From: Thiobaca trueperi
GTDB lineage: Bacteria > Pseudomonadota > Gammaproteobacteria > Chromatiales > Chromatiaceae
Reading direction: 5' to 3'
Length of the DNA: 64,000 nt
Assembly (NCBI RefSeq): GCF_004342175.1
Contig: NZ_SMAO01000002.1
Coordinates: 310,001 to 374,000, forward strand
The notes below the pieces were generated by a model. The model was not told the DNA's origin and did not search any database. It saw only the letters and a program-made list of their open reading frames with translations. Position numbers and translations under genes: made by a program. Positions 42,783 through 51,454 of the stretch are shown piece after piece. Positions within the stretch are counted from its first letter, which is position 1; each line of letters opens with the position of its first letter.

Positions 42783-43607
42783 TTATGCCAGCAACTGCGA
42801 GACGAACTGCGAAGAAATGCGGCTGGCCTGACTGATCATGGCGATGTTCGCCTCATTGCGTAGCTGGTTCCGGGCCTGTGCCGCCGCCTCAAGGGCGTAA
42901 TCGGTATCCTGGATACGGCTTTGCGCGGCGGCGGTGTTGAGGTTGCTCTGCGTCAGATTTTGGATGCCGGCGTCAAAGCGGTTCTGGGTGGCGCCAAACT
43001 CTCCCTGTATCCCGCTGAGATAGTCGCTGCTCTGGTCGAGCACCTTGAGTGCGCTGGCCGCGCCAGCGGAGGTGGAGAGGTCGATGCTGTCGAATCCAAA
43101 GGCGTTCAGTTGACCCTGAACGTCATGGGTGTTGACGGACAGGCTGTCGCCCGCCTTCGCGCCGGCCTGGATCGCCAGTTCACCGTTCTTTCCGAGCAAC
43201 TGGGTGCCGTTGAACGCGGTGCCTTCAATGGTCTGGGTGATCTGATCTTGCAGTGCGCCGGTCTCGGTCTGAAGCGCGGCGCGATCCGAATCGGAGAGGG
43301 TGCCACTGGAGCTCTGGACGGCCAGATCGCGGATCCGCTGCACGGCCTCGCTGACCTGACTGACCCCGGCCTCCGCCGTCTGCACCATCGAGATGCCGTC
43401 ACTGAGATTGCGCCCCCCCTGCGCGTTTCCGGTGATCTGGGCGGCGAACTGGTTGATGAGTGCAAGCCCGGCGGCATCGTCGGCGGCGCGGTTGACCCGC
43501 TGCCCCGAGGTCAGGCGCTCCTGAGTGGTTTCCAATGCGCCCTGACTGCGATTGAGTGCGTTCTGTGCGCCACCCAGTGCAACGACGTTATTGTTGTTGA
43601 TTAACAT
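42783..43607 (-). CDS. Short flagellin
   Basis: 274 residues. The N-terminal D0/D1 region has ERLTSGQRVNRAADDAAGLA and the C-terminal D1/D0 region ends IAMISQASRISSQFVSQLLA. The hypervariable middle is nearly absent, so this is a minimal flagellin. The first residues (MLINNNNVVALGGAQNAL) differ from the usual MAxxINTN start. ATG 43607 is preceded by aggattggcagcc, so an upstream TTG is rejected. No FliD, FliS or other flagellar gene is adjacent. Exported by the flagellar secretion system. Confidence 0.92.
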   Translation of the reverse strand: MLINNNNVVALGGAQNALNRSQGALETTQERLTSGQRVNRAADDAAGLALINQFAAQITGNAQGGRNLSDGISMVQTAEAGVSQVSEAVQRIRDLAVQSSSGTLSDSDRAALQTETGALQDQITQTIEGTAFNGTQLLGKNGELAIQAGAKAGDSLSVNTHDVQGQLNAFGFDSIDLSTSAGAASALKVLDQSSDYLSGIQGEFGATQNRFDAGIQNLTQSNLNTAAAQSRIQDTDYALEAAAQARNQLRNEANIAMISQASRISSQFVSQLLA

Positions 43608-43655
43608 GGCTGCCAATCCTCCATCATGTGGTTGATGGTCATGATCGATTCAATT

Positions 43656-43663
43656 TTATCAGC
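43656..43663 (-). promoter_or_regulatory. Possible sigma-28 (FliA) -10 element upstream of flagellin
   Basis: On the minus strand GCTGATAA lies 48 bp before the flagellin ATG and differs by one base from the FliA -10 consensus GCCGATAA. I see no good TAAA -35 at the proper distance, so the call is weak. Confidence 0.25.
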
Positions 43664-43700
43664 AAAATTCATTGTCACACGCAGACCGGGACAGCCGCAC

Positions 43701-44774
43701 TCAACCCACTCGCCGCAGTAATAAAAGCGCCCCGGACACGAACAGCAGCGGTGGCGCGATGGCGGCGACGAATGGATTCAGGCCGAACAGCAGCGCCAGA
43801 TAGGCGAAGGTGCGGCTGATCAGATAATAGAGGATTCCCACCAGCACCCCGCCAAAGAGACGCCGCCCCATGCCGGTGCTGCGGGTCGAGCCCAGCAGCA
43901 GCGGGATCGCGACCAGGATCATTGAGAGGGTCAGGACCGGGTGCAAGATCTTGGCCCAGAAGACGACCTCATAGGGACCGGCATCCTGTTTGTTGGTCCA
44001 CATGAACTGAATATAGTGATAAAGCCCCCACACCGGCAGCACACGGGGGTCTGCGACCACCACCTTGAGCAGATCGGGATCAAGCATCGAGTCCCAGCCC
44101 GCGCGCTCGATCCGCTCGACCTCCACCCCGGCGGCGCTGACCCGGCTGCGCGAAATCCCCTCCAGTTCCCACTGGCCGTTCCGATAGCTCGCGCCCTCGG
44201 CATGGGTCGCGATCAAAGTTCCCTTTGCCGAGTCGATCTCATAGATGGAAATGTTGCGCAGACTGGCGCCGGAACGGATCTCGCGGATGTTCACATAAGA
44301 CCCGTCTTCCATCGCCCAGAAGCCATCCGGCGTGCGCTGGGTCACGCCGCTTGAGAGCGCCTGCCGTCGCAGCTCGACGCCGTGCTGCTCAGTCAGTGGG
44401 GCGATGACCTCGCCAATCAACACGGCCAGCGCCGCCAGCAGCAGTCCGCCCAGCAGCGCCGAGCGGACGATCTGTGACACCGACACCCCGGCGGCGCGCA
44501 TGGCGACCAGTTCCGAACGGCTGGCGAGTGCGCCGAGACCGATCAGTGCGCCGATCAGGGTTGCGATGGGAAAGAGCTGATAGGCATAGCGTGGCAGGCT
44601 CAGGAGCATGAACAGCGAGGCTTCCGCCAGACCGTAACGCTCGACGCCGATTGAGTCCGCCTCGTCGGCAAGGATGAAGACGCCAATGAGCGGCAGCAGC
44701 ACGCCGAGGGTCAGCAGCGTGCCGCCAATCACCGCCCAGGCGAGATAGCGATCCAGGATTCTCACTTCGACCAA
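43701..44774 (-). CDS. lptG: LPS export permease LptG
   Basis: 357 residues. LDRYLAWAVIGGTLLTLGVL, then LPRYAYQLFPIATLIGALIG with LGALASRSELVAMRAAGVS (the coupling helix that contacts LptB), a periplasmic beta-jellyroll in the middle (WAMEDGSYVNIREI), and three C-terminal helices (RTFAYLALLFGLNPFVAA). It exports LPS with LptF and LptB. The start is TTG 44774 or GTG 44765; no ATG fits. lptF, normally just upstream, is missing, and pepA is divergent instead. Confidence 0.92.
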   Translation of the reverse strand: MVEVRILDRYLAWAVIGGTLLTLGVLLPLIGVFILADEADSIGVERYGLAEASLFMLLSLPRYAYQLFPIATLIGALIGLGALASRSELVAMRAAGVSVSQIVRSALLGGLLLAALAVLIGEVIAPLTEQHGVELRRQALSSGVTQRTPDGFWAMEDGSYVNIREIRSGASLRNISIYEIDSAKGTLIATHAEGASYRNGQWELEGISRSRVSAAGVEVERIERAGWDSMLDPDLLKVVVADPRVLPVWGLYHYIQFMWTNKQDAGPYEVVFWAKILHPVLTLSMILVAIPLLLGSTRSTGMGRRLFGGVLVGILYYLISRTFAYLALLFGLNPFVAAIAPPLLFVSGALLLLRRVG

Positions 44775-44863
44775 GACCCGTCATTCGGTAGACTTGAAGT
44801 CCGTCATCCTATCATCAGATCGGATCGGCCCATTCGCCCCCGAACCGCACCAGGAGCCTCGTG

Positions 44864-46372
44864 ATGGAATTCACCACCAAAACCGGCGATCTCGCCAAAC
44901 AGAAAACACCCTGTCTCGTGCTCGGGGTCTTCGAGAAGCGCAAGCTGGCCGCTCCAGCCGAGGCCATCGACGCCGCCAGCGGCGGCCGGCTGGCCGGGCT
45001 GCTGAAGAAGGGCGATCTGGACGGCGAGGCCGGGCGCACCCTGATGCTCTACGACCTGCCGGGCGTCGCTGCCGAGCGGGTGCTGCTGGTCGGCTGCGGC
45101 AAGAAAAAGGCGTTCACTCGCGCCAATCATCGCAAGGCGGTGGCGGCGGCGGTGGCCTTGCTTCAGACGACCCATGCCGGCGAGGCCATGCTGGCGCTCG
45201 CCGATCCGCTGCCCGAGGAGCTGGATCGCTACGCGGCCACCCGTGATGCCGTGCTCGCGGCGGCGGACCGGGTCTATCGCTACAGCCGAACCAAAGACGA
45301 CAAGCAGGCGCCCAAGATCCCGCTCAAACGTCTGACGCTCTGGGCGCCGGACAAAGCGGATCTGGCGGTTGCCGAGCTGGCCGTCCGTCACGGCGAGGCG
45401 ATGGCGGCGGGGATCGATCTTGCCAAAGAGCTGGGCAACCTGCCGGGCAATCTCTGCACCCCGACCTATCTGGCCGAACAGGCGCTTGCACTCGGCGGGC
45501 GTTTCGACACCCTCAAGGTCGAGGTACTCGACGAGGATGAGATGGCGAAGCTCGGCATGGGCGCTCTGCTGTCCGTGTCGCGTGGCAGCCGTCAGCCGGC
45601 CAAACTGATCGTCATGGAATATTGCGGCGGCAAACAGGAGGTCCGTCCGATCGTGCTGGTCGGCAAGGGTCTGACCTTCGATGCCGGCGGCATCTCGATC
45701 AAGCCCGCCGCCGAGATGGACGAGATGAAGTACGACATGTGCGGCGGCGCCAGCGTCTTCGGCGCCATGCTCGCCGCCTGCGAACTGGGTCTGCCCATCA
45801 ATCTGGTGGGCGTGGTGCCTGCCTCCGAGAATCTGCCGGACGGCGACGCCAACAAGCCTGGCGACATCGTCACCAGCCTTTCCGGCCAGACCATCGAGAT
45901 CCTCAACACCGACGCCGAGGGCCGTCTGATCCTCTGTGATGCGCTGACCTACTGCAAACGCTTCAATCCCGCCGTCGTCATCGATCTGGCGACCCTCACC
46001 GGCGCCTGCGTGATCGCGCTGGGCAAGCACCCGGCCGGACTCTTCACGCCGGACGACAAACTGGCCGATGAGATCCTCAAGGCGGGCGAGACCGCTGGCG
46101 ACCGTGCCTGGCGCATGCCGCTGTGGGACGACTATCAGACCCAGCTCGACAGCAATTTCGCCGACATGGCCAACGTCGGCGGGCGCGAGGGCGGGGCCAT
46201 CACCGCCGCCTGTTTCCTCTCGCGCTTCACCAAGGATTACCGCTGGGCGCATCTGGACATCGCCGGCATCGCCTGGAATGGCGGCAAGGAAAAAGGCGGC
46301 ACCGGGCGACCGGTCGCGCTGCTCACGCAACTGCTGCTGGAGCGGAGTGGGGTGTTGCGGCAGGCGGATTGA
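44864..46372 (+). CDS. pepA: Leucyl aminopeptidase PepA
   Basis: 502 residues, the usual length. An N-terminal macro-like domain is followed by the M17 catalytic domain with GKGLTFDAGGISIKP (metal ligands Lys and Asp) and the signature NTDAEGRLILCDAL. It releases N-terminal Leu and other residues using two divalent metals; E. coli PepA also binds DNA at cer/xer sites. A caggag ribosome site at 44851-44856 supports ATG 44864 over GTG 44861. Divergent from lptG with an 89-bp gap. Confidence 0.95.
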   Translation: MEFTTKTGDLAKQKTPCLVLGVFEKRKLAAPAEAIDAASGGRLAGLLKKGDLDGEAGRTLMLYDLPGVAAERVLLVGCGKKKAFTRANHRKAVAAAVALLQTTHAGEAMLALADPLPEELDRYAATRDAVLAAADRVYRYSRTKDDKQAPKIPLKRLTLWAPDKADLAVAELAVRHGEAMAAGIDLAKELGNLPGNLCTPTYLAEQALALGGRFDTLKVEVLDEDEMAKLGMGALLSVSRGSRQPAKLIVMEYCGGKQEVRPIVLVGKGLTFDAGGISIKPAAEMDEMKYDMCGGASVFGAMLAACELGLPINLVGVVPASENLPDGDANKPGDIVTSLSGQTIEILNTDAEGRLILCDALTYCKRFNPAVVIDLATLTGACVIALGKHPAGLFTPDDKLADEILKAGETAGDRAWRMPLWDDYQTQLDSNFADMANVGGREGGAITAACFLSRFTKDYRWAHLDIAGIAWNGGKEKGGTGRPVALLTQLLLERSGVLRQAD

Positions 46373-46416
46373 GCGTTATTCAAGCGCCAGATTGAGCACG
46401 TTCGGAGCGGCTATAT

Positions 46417-46827
46417 TCAGATCCGCAGCGGATTGCGCACCGTCAAGCCGTCGATGATCTGCCCTTCCTGCAAATCCTCGGTATAAAGCGTGGCGCAACC
46501 CGCCTCCAGCGCGGCGGCAACGATCTGGCTGTCCCAGATGGAGAAGCCGTAGCGTTTACGCACGGCAAGCGCACGGTGCACGACAGCCAGATTCAGCGGC
46601 TGCATTTTGCATGCCCGCAACATGCGGGCGGCATTTCGCTGAATCCGGTCTTCATCCTGTTCGTGACGCAGCATGACGTTGTAATACTCGGCGATCACTT
46701 GCGAGCTGATGATGGGCTTGGTCAGCGAATTGATGAAGTCCCACGCCCGCAAAGAACGTGGCTCGTTGGGATCGTCCAGATGTGCGTATACCCAGATATT
46801 GGTATCGACGAAACAATCACCTTGCAT
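46417..46827 (-). CDS. PIN-domain toxin (VapC-like)
   Basis: 136 residues. CFVDTNIWVYAHLDDPNEP gives the first acidic residue, SQVIAEYYNV the second, and SIWDSQIVAAALEAGCATLY with TEDLQEGQ the C-terminal Asp cluster of the PIN nuclease. An RNase toxin. ATG 46827 overlaps the antitoxin gene by 11 bp; longer in-frame starts upstream would run deep into that gene and are not used. Confidence 0.88.
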   Translation of the reverse strand: MQGDCFVDTNIWVYAHLDDPNEPRSLRAWDFINSLTKPIISSQVIAEYYNVMLRHEQDEDRIQRNAARMLRACKMQPLNLAVVHRALAVRKRYGFSIWDSQIVAAALEAGCATLYTEDLQEGQIIDGLTVRNPLRI

Positions 46828-47017
46828 TGCGTTCTTCCCGCGAAGGAATGACAATTTTTTCCACGCTGGTTCTTTCGTAACCAATAAACGCGGTGCGTGC
46901 CGCAACCGTTTCATCGTCCAGGGGCCACAGAATCAACTCGACCCGGCGATGCCGCAGTTCCTGCGGCACTGGGATCATATCGGGTGCATCGTCGTAAATC
47001 TGGCGGATGGGCTGCAT
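46817..47017 (-). CDS. Antitoxin partner of the PIN toxin
   Basis: 66 residues. IRQIYDDAPDMIPVPQELRH then RRVELILWPLDD, an AbrB-like swapped-hairpin start found in small antitoxins paired with PIN toxins, and a polar C-terminal tail (YERTSVEKIVIPSREERNAR) that would cover the toxin. It precedes and overlaps the toxin gene. The promoter would lie just next to a modular repeat at 47042. Confidence 0.78.
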   Translation of the reverse strand: MQPIRQIYDDAPDMIPVPQELRHRRVELILWPLDDETVAARTAFIGYERTSVEKIVIPSREERNAR

Positions 47018-47041
47018 GACTGATCTCCAGATGCGTCGGGC

Positions 47042-47236
47042 TTAAACCGTGCCCGGTGCGGTATGTGATAGTTGAGGATTGAGTCGGCCTTGGCAGAATC
47101 GACGACCGTTCGAGCGGGCGCGGTTTAAGATATTAAAAAATATAAAATTTTAAACCGCGTCTCCACTGATGCCGATGACATCTCCAAAGCTAAACACAAA
47201 CTGAAAATGACGCATATCGCGCTGGACGCGGTTTAA
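47042..47236. repeat. Modular repeat, locus 5 (inverted: A'-spacer-B')
   Basis: Module A' 47042-47128 (87 bp), spacer 47129-47149 and module B' 47150-47236 (87 bp). About 95% identical to the locus at 49794-49988. It is the inverse orientation of loci 1, 4 and 7. Its right end gives the TAA stop of the small membrane gene on the minus strand. Confidence 0.9.
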
Positions 47237-47532
47237 AACACCCAGGCAATCAATAGCGTGAGGACGAGAAAGAACGAGAAAAACGAACCGAGCATGAATT
47301 GCAGCTCGCCAAGCAGTCCGTCGCCGGCAACCGTAGCAAGCAGCACGAAAAGCCCGACCGTCAGACCGAACCCCCAGGGAACGGCCGCTTTCAGACCCAT
47401 CCCCTCATTCAGCGCCGCAACCGCTGGCGCTGCTGCGGGCAGGAAGAAGACGATCAATGCGCCAAGCAGCAGCGCCACGACCAGCAGCGCGACCGCCAGG
47501 AGCTTGAGATCGCCGCGATTGTCGCCCGCCAT
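47233..47532 (-). CDS. Small three-helix membrane protein
   Basis: 99 residues with three hydrophobic segments: LLAVALLVVALLLGALIVFF, GFGLTVGLFVLLATVAG and LGSFFSFFLVLTLLIAWVF. No family recognised. ATG 47532 is 2 bp after the stop of the PH-domain gene, so the two are probably one operon. Stop codon lies in a modular repeat. Confidence 0.65.
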   Translation of the reverse strand: MAGDNRGDLKLLAVALLVVALLLGALIVFFLPAAAPAVAALNEGMGLKAAVPWGFGLTVGLFVLLATVAGDGLLGELQFMLGSFFSFFLVLTLLIAWVF

Positions 47533-47534
47533 CC

Positions 47535-48020
47535 TCAGCCCGCTCCGCCGGGCGCCGGTGCCTTGACCAGATCGCGGATCCGGGCGGGGTCGGGCAGGCC
47601 GCGCACCATGAGTTCGGGATTGTCCCCGGCGGTGAAGACCTGGATATCGCCAGCATTCATGATGCGCTGCAACAGGCTCTGACTCACCCGCACCGTGCGC
47701 ACCGAGGCCATGTTGATCTCGGTGTACTGCTTGTTGAGCAGGCCATGGGTCCAGATCAGCTCGTCTTCGGTGATGACGAGTCGATCCGAGCGGGTCGAGA
47801 CCCACCAGATCAGCAATTGCAGGGTCGCGGCTGCAAACACCGCGATGCCGATCATCTTGACGATTCGATCATCGATCTGCGGAAGCATTAGTGGCGGCAG
47901 CAACTGCGCCCCCAGCACGGCGACCAGGATTCCGCCGCACAGCAGCAGAATCAGCAACAGGGTGGCAAAAGGGCGCATCCGCAACAGGGATGGATGGGCG
48001 TCATAGCGGTTCCCGGACAT
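47535..48020 (-). CDS. Bacterial PH-domain membrane protein (YdbS/bPH2-like)
   Basis: 161 residues. Two membrane helices (ATLLLILLLCGGILVAVLGA; IAVFAAATLQLLIWWV) precede a bacterial pleckstrin-homology domain: RLVITEDELIWTHGLLNKQY then TEINMASVRTVRVSQSLLQR and a terminal IRDLVKA helix. Function of the family is poorly known. Start ATG 48020 (MSGNRYDAHPSLL) is preferred; the frame is open upstream to 48095. Confidence 0.75.
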   Translation of the reverse strand: MSGNRYDAHPSLLRMRPFATLLLILLLCGGILVAVLGAQLLPPLMLPQIDDRIVKMIGIAVFAAATLQLLIWWVSTRSDRLVITEDELIWTHGLLNKQYTEINMASVRTVRVSQSLLQRIMNAGDIQVFTAGDNPELMVRGLPDPARIRDLVKAPAPGGAG

Positions 48021-48180
48021 GCGGCAGTTCCTCGGCAGGCGCAGTGAATCGCGCTTAAGAAATTGATAAAAATAATAAAATAATCGCACAACCACACGGC
48101 TGTGCGCTCCGGGATACTATCAGCAAGCCGCATGGTTAGAAAGCGGGCGATCCTCGCCGATCCCGTTATAATCCGCCGCC

Positions 48181-49797
48181 ATGACTCCACTCTCGCTCTT
48201 TCGACTCTCATCCGGCCCGATCCGCTCGCGGCTGTTGCGCGATCTGATGCTGCTGGTCGCCTCCTCGGTCGGTCTGCTGATGGCGATCAACCTGCTGCTG
48301 ATCAATGACATCAAACATGATCTCGCGGGGGACCGCATCGAGGCGGCGACGACGCTGGTCCGCGACGAGGTTCTGGGGCTCCTGTTGCCGGTGCGGCAGC
48401 AGTTGCTGATCGTCCGCGATGGACTGCAAAGCGCGGGCATCGCCCCGGCGGACGAGCAGGCATTGAATCAGCGTCTGATTCCGACCCTGGCGCACATTCC
48501 CCAGATTGCCGGCGCCATTGATGCCACCGCCGATGGTCGCGAGTATTTTCTGCGCCGTGAGGGCGACGGCTGGCTGACCCGGCAGCGCGTGGCGGAGCAT
48601 CCGACACAGGCCAGCGTCACGCTCTGGGACGCCATGCTGAACCAGAGGGAGAGCCGCGAGGAGTCTTCGCCCACTTTGCCCGGTAGCCGTCCCTGGTTCC
48701 GCGAAGCGGCGGAGACTCCAGGGGAAGTGGTCTGGAGTCCGCCCTATGTCTTCGCCTCGCTCGGCGTGCCGGGCGTCACGGCGTCCATCGCCTGGCCCGG
48801 ATCCGATCCGCTGCGGGTCACGGCACTGGATGTGACGCTCCAGAGCATCGTCGATGCCATCAGGAGACTGGATATTGGCGTAGATGGTCGGGCCTTTCTC
48901 TTCAGCGGCGAGGGCGGCGTCTTCGTGCCGCCGGAGTCATCCGAGACCGCTTCTGGCGAACATCATGCCGACGGGTTTTTCTCGGCCCAGACGCGCCTTG
49001 GTGGTCCGCTTCCATTCGATGCGATCGCGGCCTGGAAGACGGCTGGCGAGCCGCACGACGATCTGATTCGTTTTCACAGCGTGGGCGAGGACTGGTGGGG
49101 CGGTTTCCGGCCCCTGCTGACGGACGACCCGGATGGCGCCTGGATCGGCGTGGTGCTGCCGGTCTCCGAAACCCTGACGATCCTCCAGAGCCGCTGGCAT
49201 CTCATCGCGCTTACGGCGCTCCTGATCCTGGTAGCCAGTCTGAGTCTGGCCCTGCTGGTGGTGCGCAAATACAGCCGCCAACTGCGCGATCTGCCGAAAC
49301 TCAGCATTGACCGTCGCCGACTGGAAGCGGATCTGCGCGAGCTGATTGCCGCTGGCGAAGGTCCGCATCTGGAATTCAAATCCACCATGCGGATGAATCT
49401 GCGCACCCAGACCAAAGGCAAAGAGATCGAACTGGCCTGGCTCAAGGGGGTGGCGGCCTTTTTGAACACCGAGGGCGGGATCCTGCTGATCGGCATCGCC
49501 GACGACGGCACCACGCTGGGGCTGGAGGCCGATCAGTTCGAGAATGAAGACAAGTGCCATCTCCACTTCAAGAATCTGCTGAACCAGCATCTCGGCCCCG
49601 AGTATGCGCGCTGCGTGCGTTTTTACCTGCACGATCTGGATGGCCTGCGCATCGGTGCCGTCGAGTGCGAACGCGCCGATGCCCCCGCTTTTCTGCGTGA
49701 CGACAAGCAGCGCGAGCTGTTCATCATCCGCAACGGGCCATCCAACATTGAGCTGTCCATCAGCCGGGCGCTCAAGTACATCCGCAGCCGCTTTTAA
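48181..49797 (+). CDS. Membrane cache-type sensor fused to an AlbA_2/Schlafen-like domain
   Basis: 538 residues. N-terminal membrane helix (LMLLVASSVGLLMAINLLL), then a ~280-residue extracytoplasmic dCache-like region (PGSRPWFREAAETPGEVVWS; IGVDGRAFLFSGEGG), a second membrane helix (LIALTALLILVASLSLALLV), and a C-terminal AlbA_2/SLFN-like domain (EGPHLEFKSTMRMNL; LKGVAAFLNTEGGILLIGIA). This is a chemoreceptor-like sensor with a putative nucleic-acid-binding output instead of a methyl-accepting or kinase part. The stop TAA lies in a modular repeat. Confidence 0.8.
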   Translation: MTPLSLFRLSSGPIRSRLLRDLMLLVASSVGLLMAINLLLINDIKHDLAGDRIEAATTLVRDEVLGLLLPVRQQLLIVRDGLQSAGIAPADEQALNQRLIPTLAHIPQIAGAIDATADGREYFLRREGDGWLTRQRVAEHPTQASVTLWDAMLNQRESREESSPTLPGSRPWFREAAETPGEVVWSPPYVFASLGVPGVTASIAWPGSDPLRVTALDVTLQSIVDAIRRLDIGVDGRAFLFSGEGGVFVPPESSETASGEHHADGFFSAQTRLGGPLPFDAIAAWKTAGEPHDDLIRFHSVGEDWWGGFRPLLTDDPDGAWIGVVLPVSETLTILQSRWHLIALTALLILVASLSLALLVVRKYSRQLRDLPKLSIDRRRLEADLRELIAAGEGPHLEFKSTMRMNLRTQTKGKEIELAWLKGVAAFLNTEGGILLIGIADDGTTLGLEADQFENEDKCHLHFKNLLNQHLGPEYARCVRFYLHDLDGLRIGAVECERADAPAFLRDDKQRELFIIRNGPSNIELSISRALKYIRSRF

Positions 49798-50019
49798 ACC
49801 GCGCCCGGTGCGGTATGTGATCGTTGAGGATTGAGTCGGCCTTGGCAGAATCGACGACTGTTAGAGGGGGCGCGGTTTAAGATATTAAAAAATTTAAACT
49901 TTTAAACCGCGTCTCCACTGAGGTCGATGGCATCTCCAAAGCCAAACACAAACTGAAAATGACGCCTATCGCGCTGGACGCGGTTTAAACCGGCCCGCAC
50001 CGACCGTCATCGATTCCGC
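49794..50019. repeat. Modular repeat, locus 6 (A'-spacer-B' plus truncated third module)
   Basis: Module A' 49794-49880 and module B' 49902-49988, each 87 bp, around a 21-bp spacer (49881-49901). About 5 mismatches per module to locus 5. Immediately after, 49983-50019 resembles the start of a module A (ttaaaccggccc, then ccgtcatcgattccg), so a third, truncated unit is fused. It carries the stop of the AlbA sensor gene and ends 25 bp before the histidine kinase stop. Confidence 0.87.
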
Positions 50020-50044
50020 TAGGGCTGACCCAAAAGGTGCTGGG

Positions 50045-51454
50045 TCAGATTGGCAACCGCAGACACAGCCGCGCCCCGCCCAGTGGACTGCTGGCGACCC
50101 GTACCTCGCCGCCATAAGCCGTGCAGATCTCGCGCACCACGGCAAGACCGATTCCATGTCCGGGCGTCGTCTCGTCCGCCCGTGCGCCCCGTTCGAGTAA
50201 ATGGATCGCCTGAGCGGACGGGATGCCGGGACCGTCGTCATCAATCACCAGCTTCAGGGCGTTCCGGGTGCCTTCGCCGCTGAGACGGACCCGCCGCCCG
50301 CACCACTTGAAGGCGTTGTCCAGCAGATTCCCCAGCATCTCCAGCAGATCGCCCTCGATACCGCGAAAGACGATGGCGTGATCAAGCTCAAGATCGACCT
50401 GTACGCGCTTGTCCCGATAAACCTTATGCAGTGACGCGATCAGCCGTTCCGCCGCCTGTCGCACGGGAACCGGCGGCGCCAGGGTCGCGGCCTGTCGCCC
50501 GCCTGCACGCGCACGCTGCAACTGATACTCGACGAGATGCCCCATGCGCGTCAGTTGCTCCAGCAGCAGCGCCCTGACCGGATCGGCGGGCTCTCCGTCA
50601 TCGATGGCGCCGCGCATCACCGCAAGCGGAGTCTTGAGACTGTGGGCCAGATCGCCGAGGGTGTTGTCAAGCCGCCGCTGGCGTGCCCGCTCATGGGCCA
50701 GCAGTGCATTGAGATTGCCGGTCAGGACACGGATCTCAGCCGGATAGCGTCCCTGAATCTGGGGCTGCTGGCCGGACTCGACAGCGGCGACCTCCGCCGC
50801 GACCTGACGCAGAGGCGTCAGACCCCAGCGCAGAATCAGGACCAGCGCCACCAGCATCAACAGCGCCATGCCGCCCAGCCAGCCGGCGAGACTGGCGCGG
50901 AATTGAGTGATCTCCGCCTCGAAGGCGGACGAATCCTCGGCCACGACGAAGGTATAGTCCTGCGGCGTCGGCCCGGTGGCCCAGGAGACACCGAAAGCGA
51001 GCACGAGATAATCCATGCCGTCGTGTCCATGCCCATGCTCGAAGCGGCGTTGTCCGGGGGCGAGCGGCACGGGCGTGGGAAGCTCCGTGCCGACCGCCGA
51101 CGGCGACTGCCAGAGCGGATCCCCCAGTGCATTCAGCACCTGAGCGTAGAGACCGGAGCCGGGCAGCGTCAGGCGCGACTCAGCCAGCGCATTGGGAAAC
51201 ACCAGTCCGGCTGACTCCTCCTCACCTGCCGCCATCAGCAGAAAGATCTGCGCCTGCAAACGCTCTTCGCGCGCGGATGCGACGGTTTCACGCATCGCCC
51301 GCTCCAGCGCCAGACTGGTCAGGAGAATGAAGAGCGTCAGCACGGCAGCGGCGGACAGCACGACGCGCGTGCGGAGTGACAGCATCTGGCTGACATCCAG
51401 CCGAGGCGTCCGCAGTGTGGCGTCTTCCTGCTCGCGGGCCTCAGTGGACCGCAT
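50045..51454 (-). CDS. PhoQ-like sensor histidine kinase
   Basis: 469 residues. Two membrane helices (VVLSAAAVLTLFILLTSLAL; LGGMALLMLVALVLILRWGL) flank a ~140-residue periplasmic sensor region. The cytoplasmic part has a HAMP-like linker, the H-box LGDLAHSLKTPLAVMRG with the phospho-accepting His, and the ATPase part with LGNLLDNAFKWC and IDDDGPGIP. No response-regulator gene lies in the window beside it. Its ATG overlaps the L,D-transpeptidase stop as TGATG, so both are co-translated. Confidence 0.9.
   Translation of the reverse strand: MRSTEAREQEDATLRTPRLDVSQMLSLRTRVVLSAAAVLTLFILLTSLALERAMRETVASAREERLQAQIFLLMAAGEEESAGLVFPNALAESRLTLPGSGLYAQVLNALGDPLWQSPSAVGTELPTPVPLAPGQRRFEHGHGHDGMDYLVLAFGVSWATGPTPQDYTFVVAEDSSAFEAEITQFRASLAGWLGGMALLMLVALVLILRWGLTPLRQVAAEVAAVESGQQPQIQGRYPAEIRVLTGNLNALLAHERARQRRLDNTLGDLAHSLKTPLAVMRGAIDDGEPADPVRALLLEQLTRMGHLVEYQLQRARAGGRQAATLAPPVPVRQAAERLIASLHKVYRDKRVQVDLELDHAIVFRGIEGDLLEMLGNLLDNAFKWCGRRVRLSGEGTRNALKLVIDDDGPGIPSAQAIHLLERGARADETTPGHGIGLAVVREICTAYGGEVRVASSPLGGARLCLRLPI

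Noticed and set aside
47042-49988. Modular repeats considered as insertion sequence ends
   Set aside because: The pair at 47042 and 49794 bracket ordinary genes (membrane, PH-domain, AlbA sensor) and no transposase; each is a complete short element itself.
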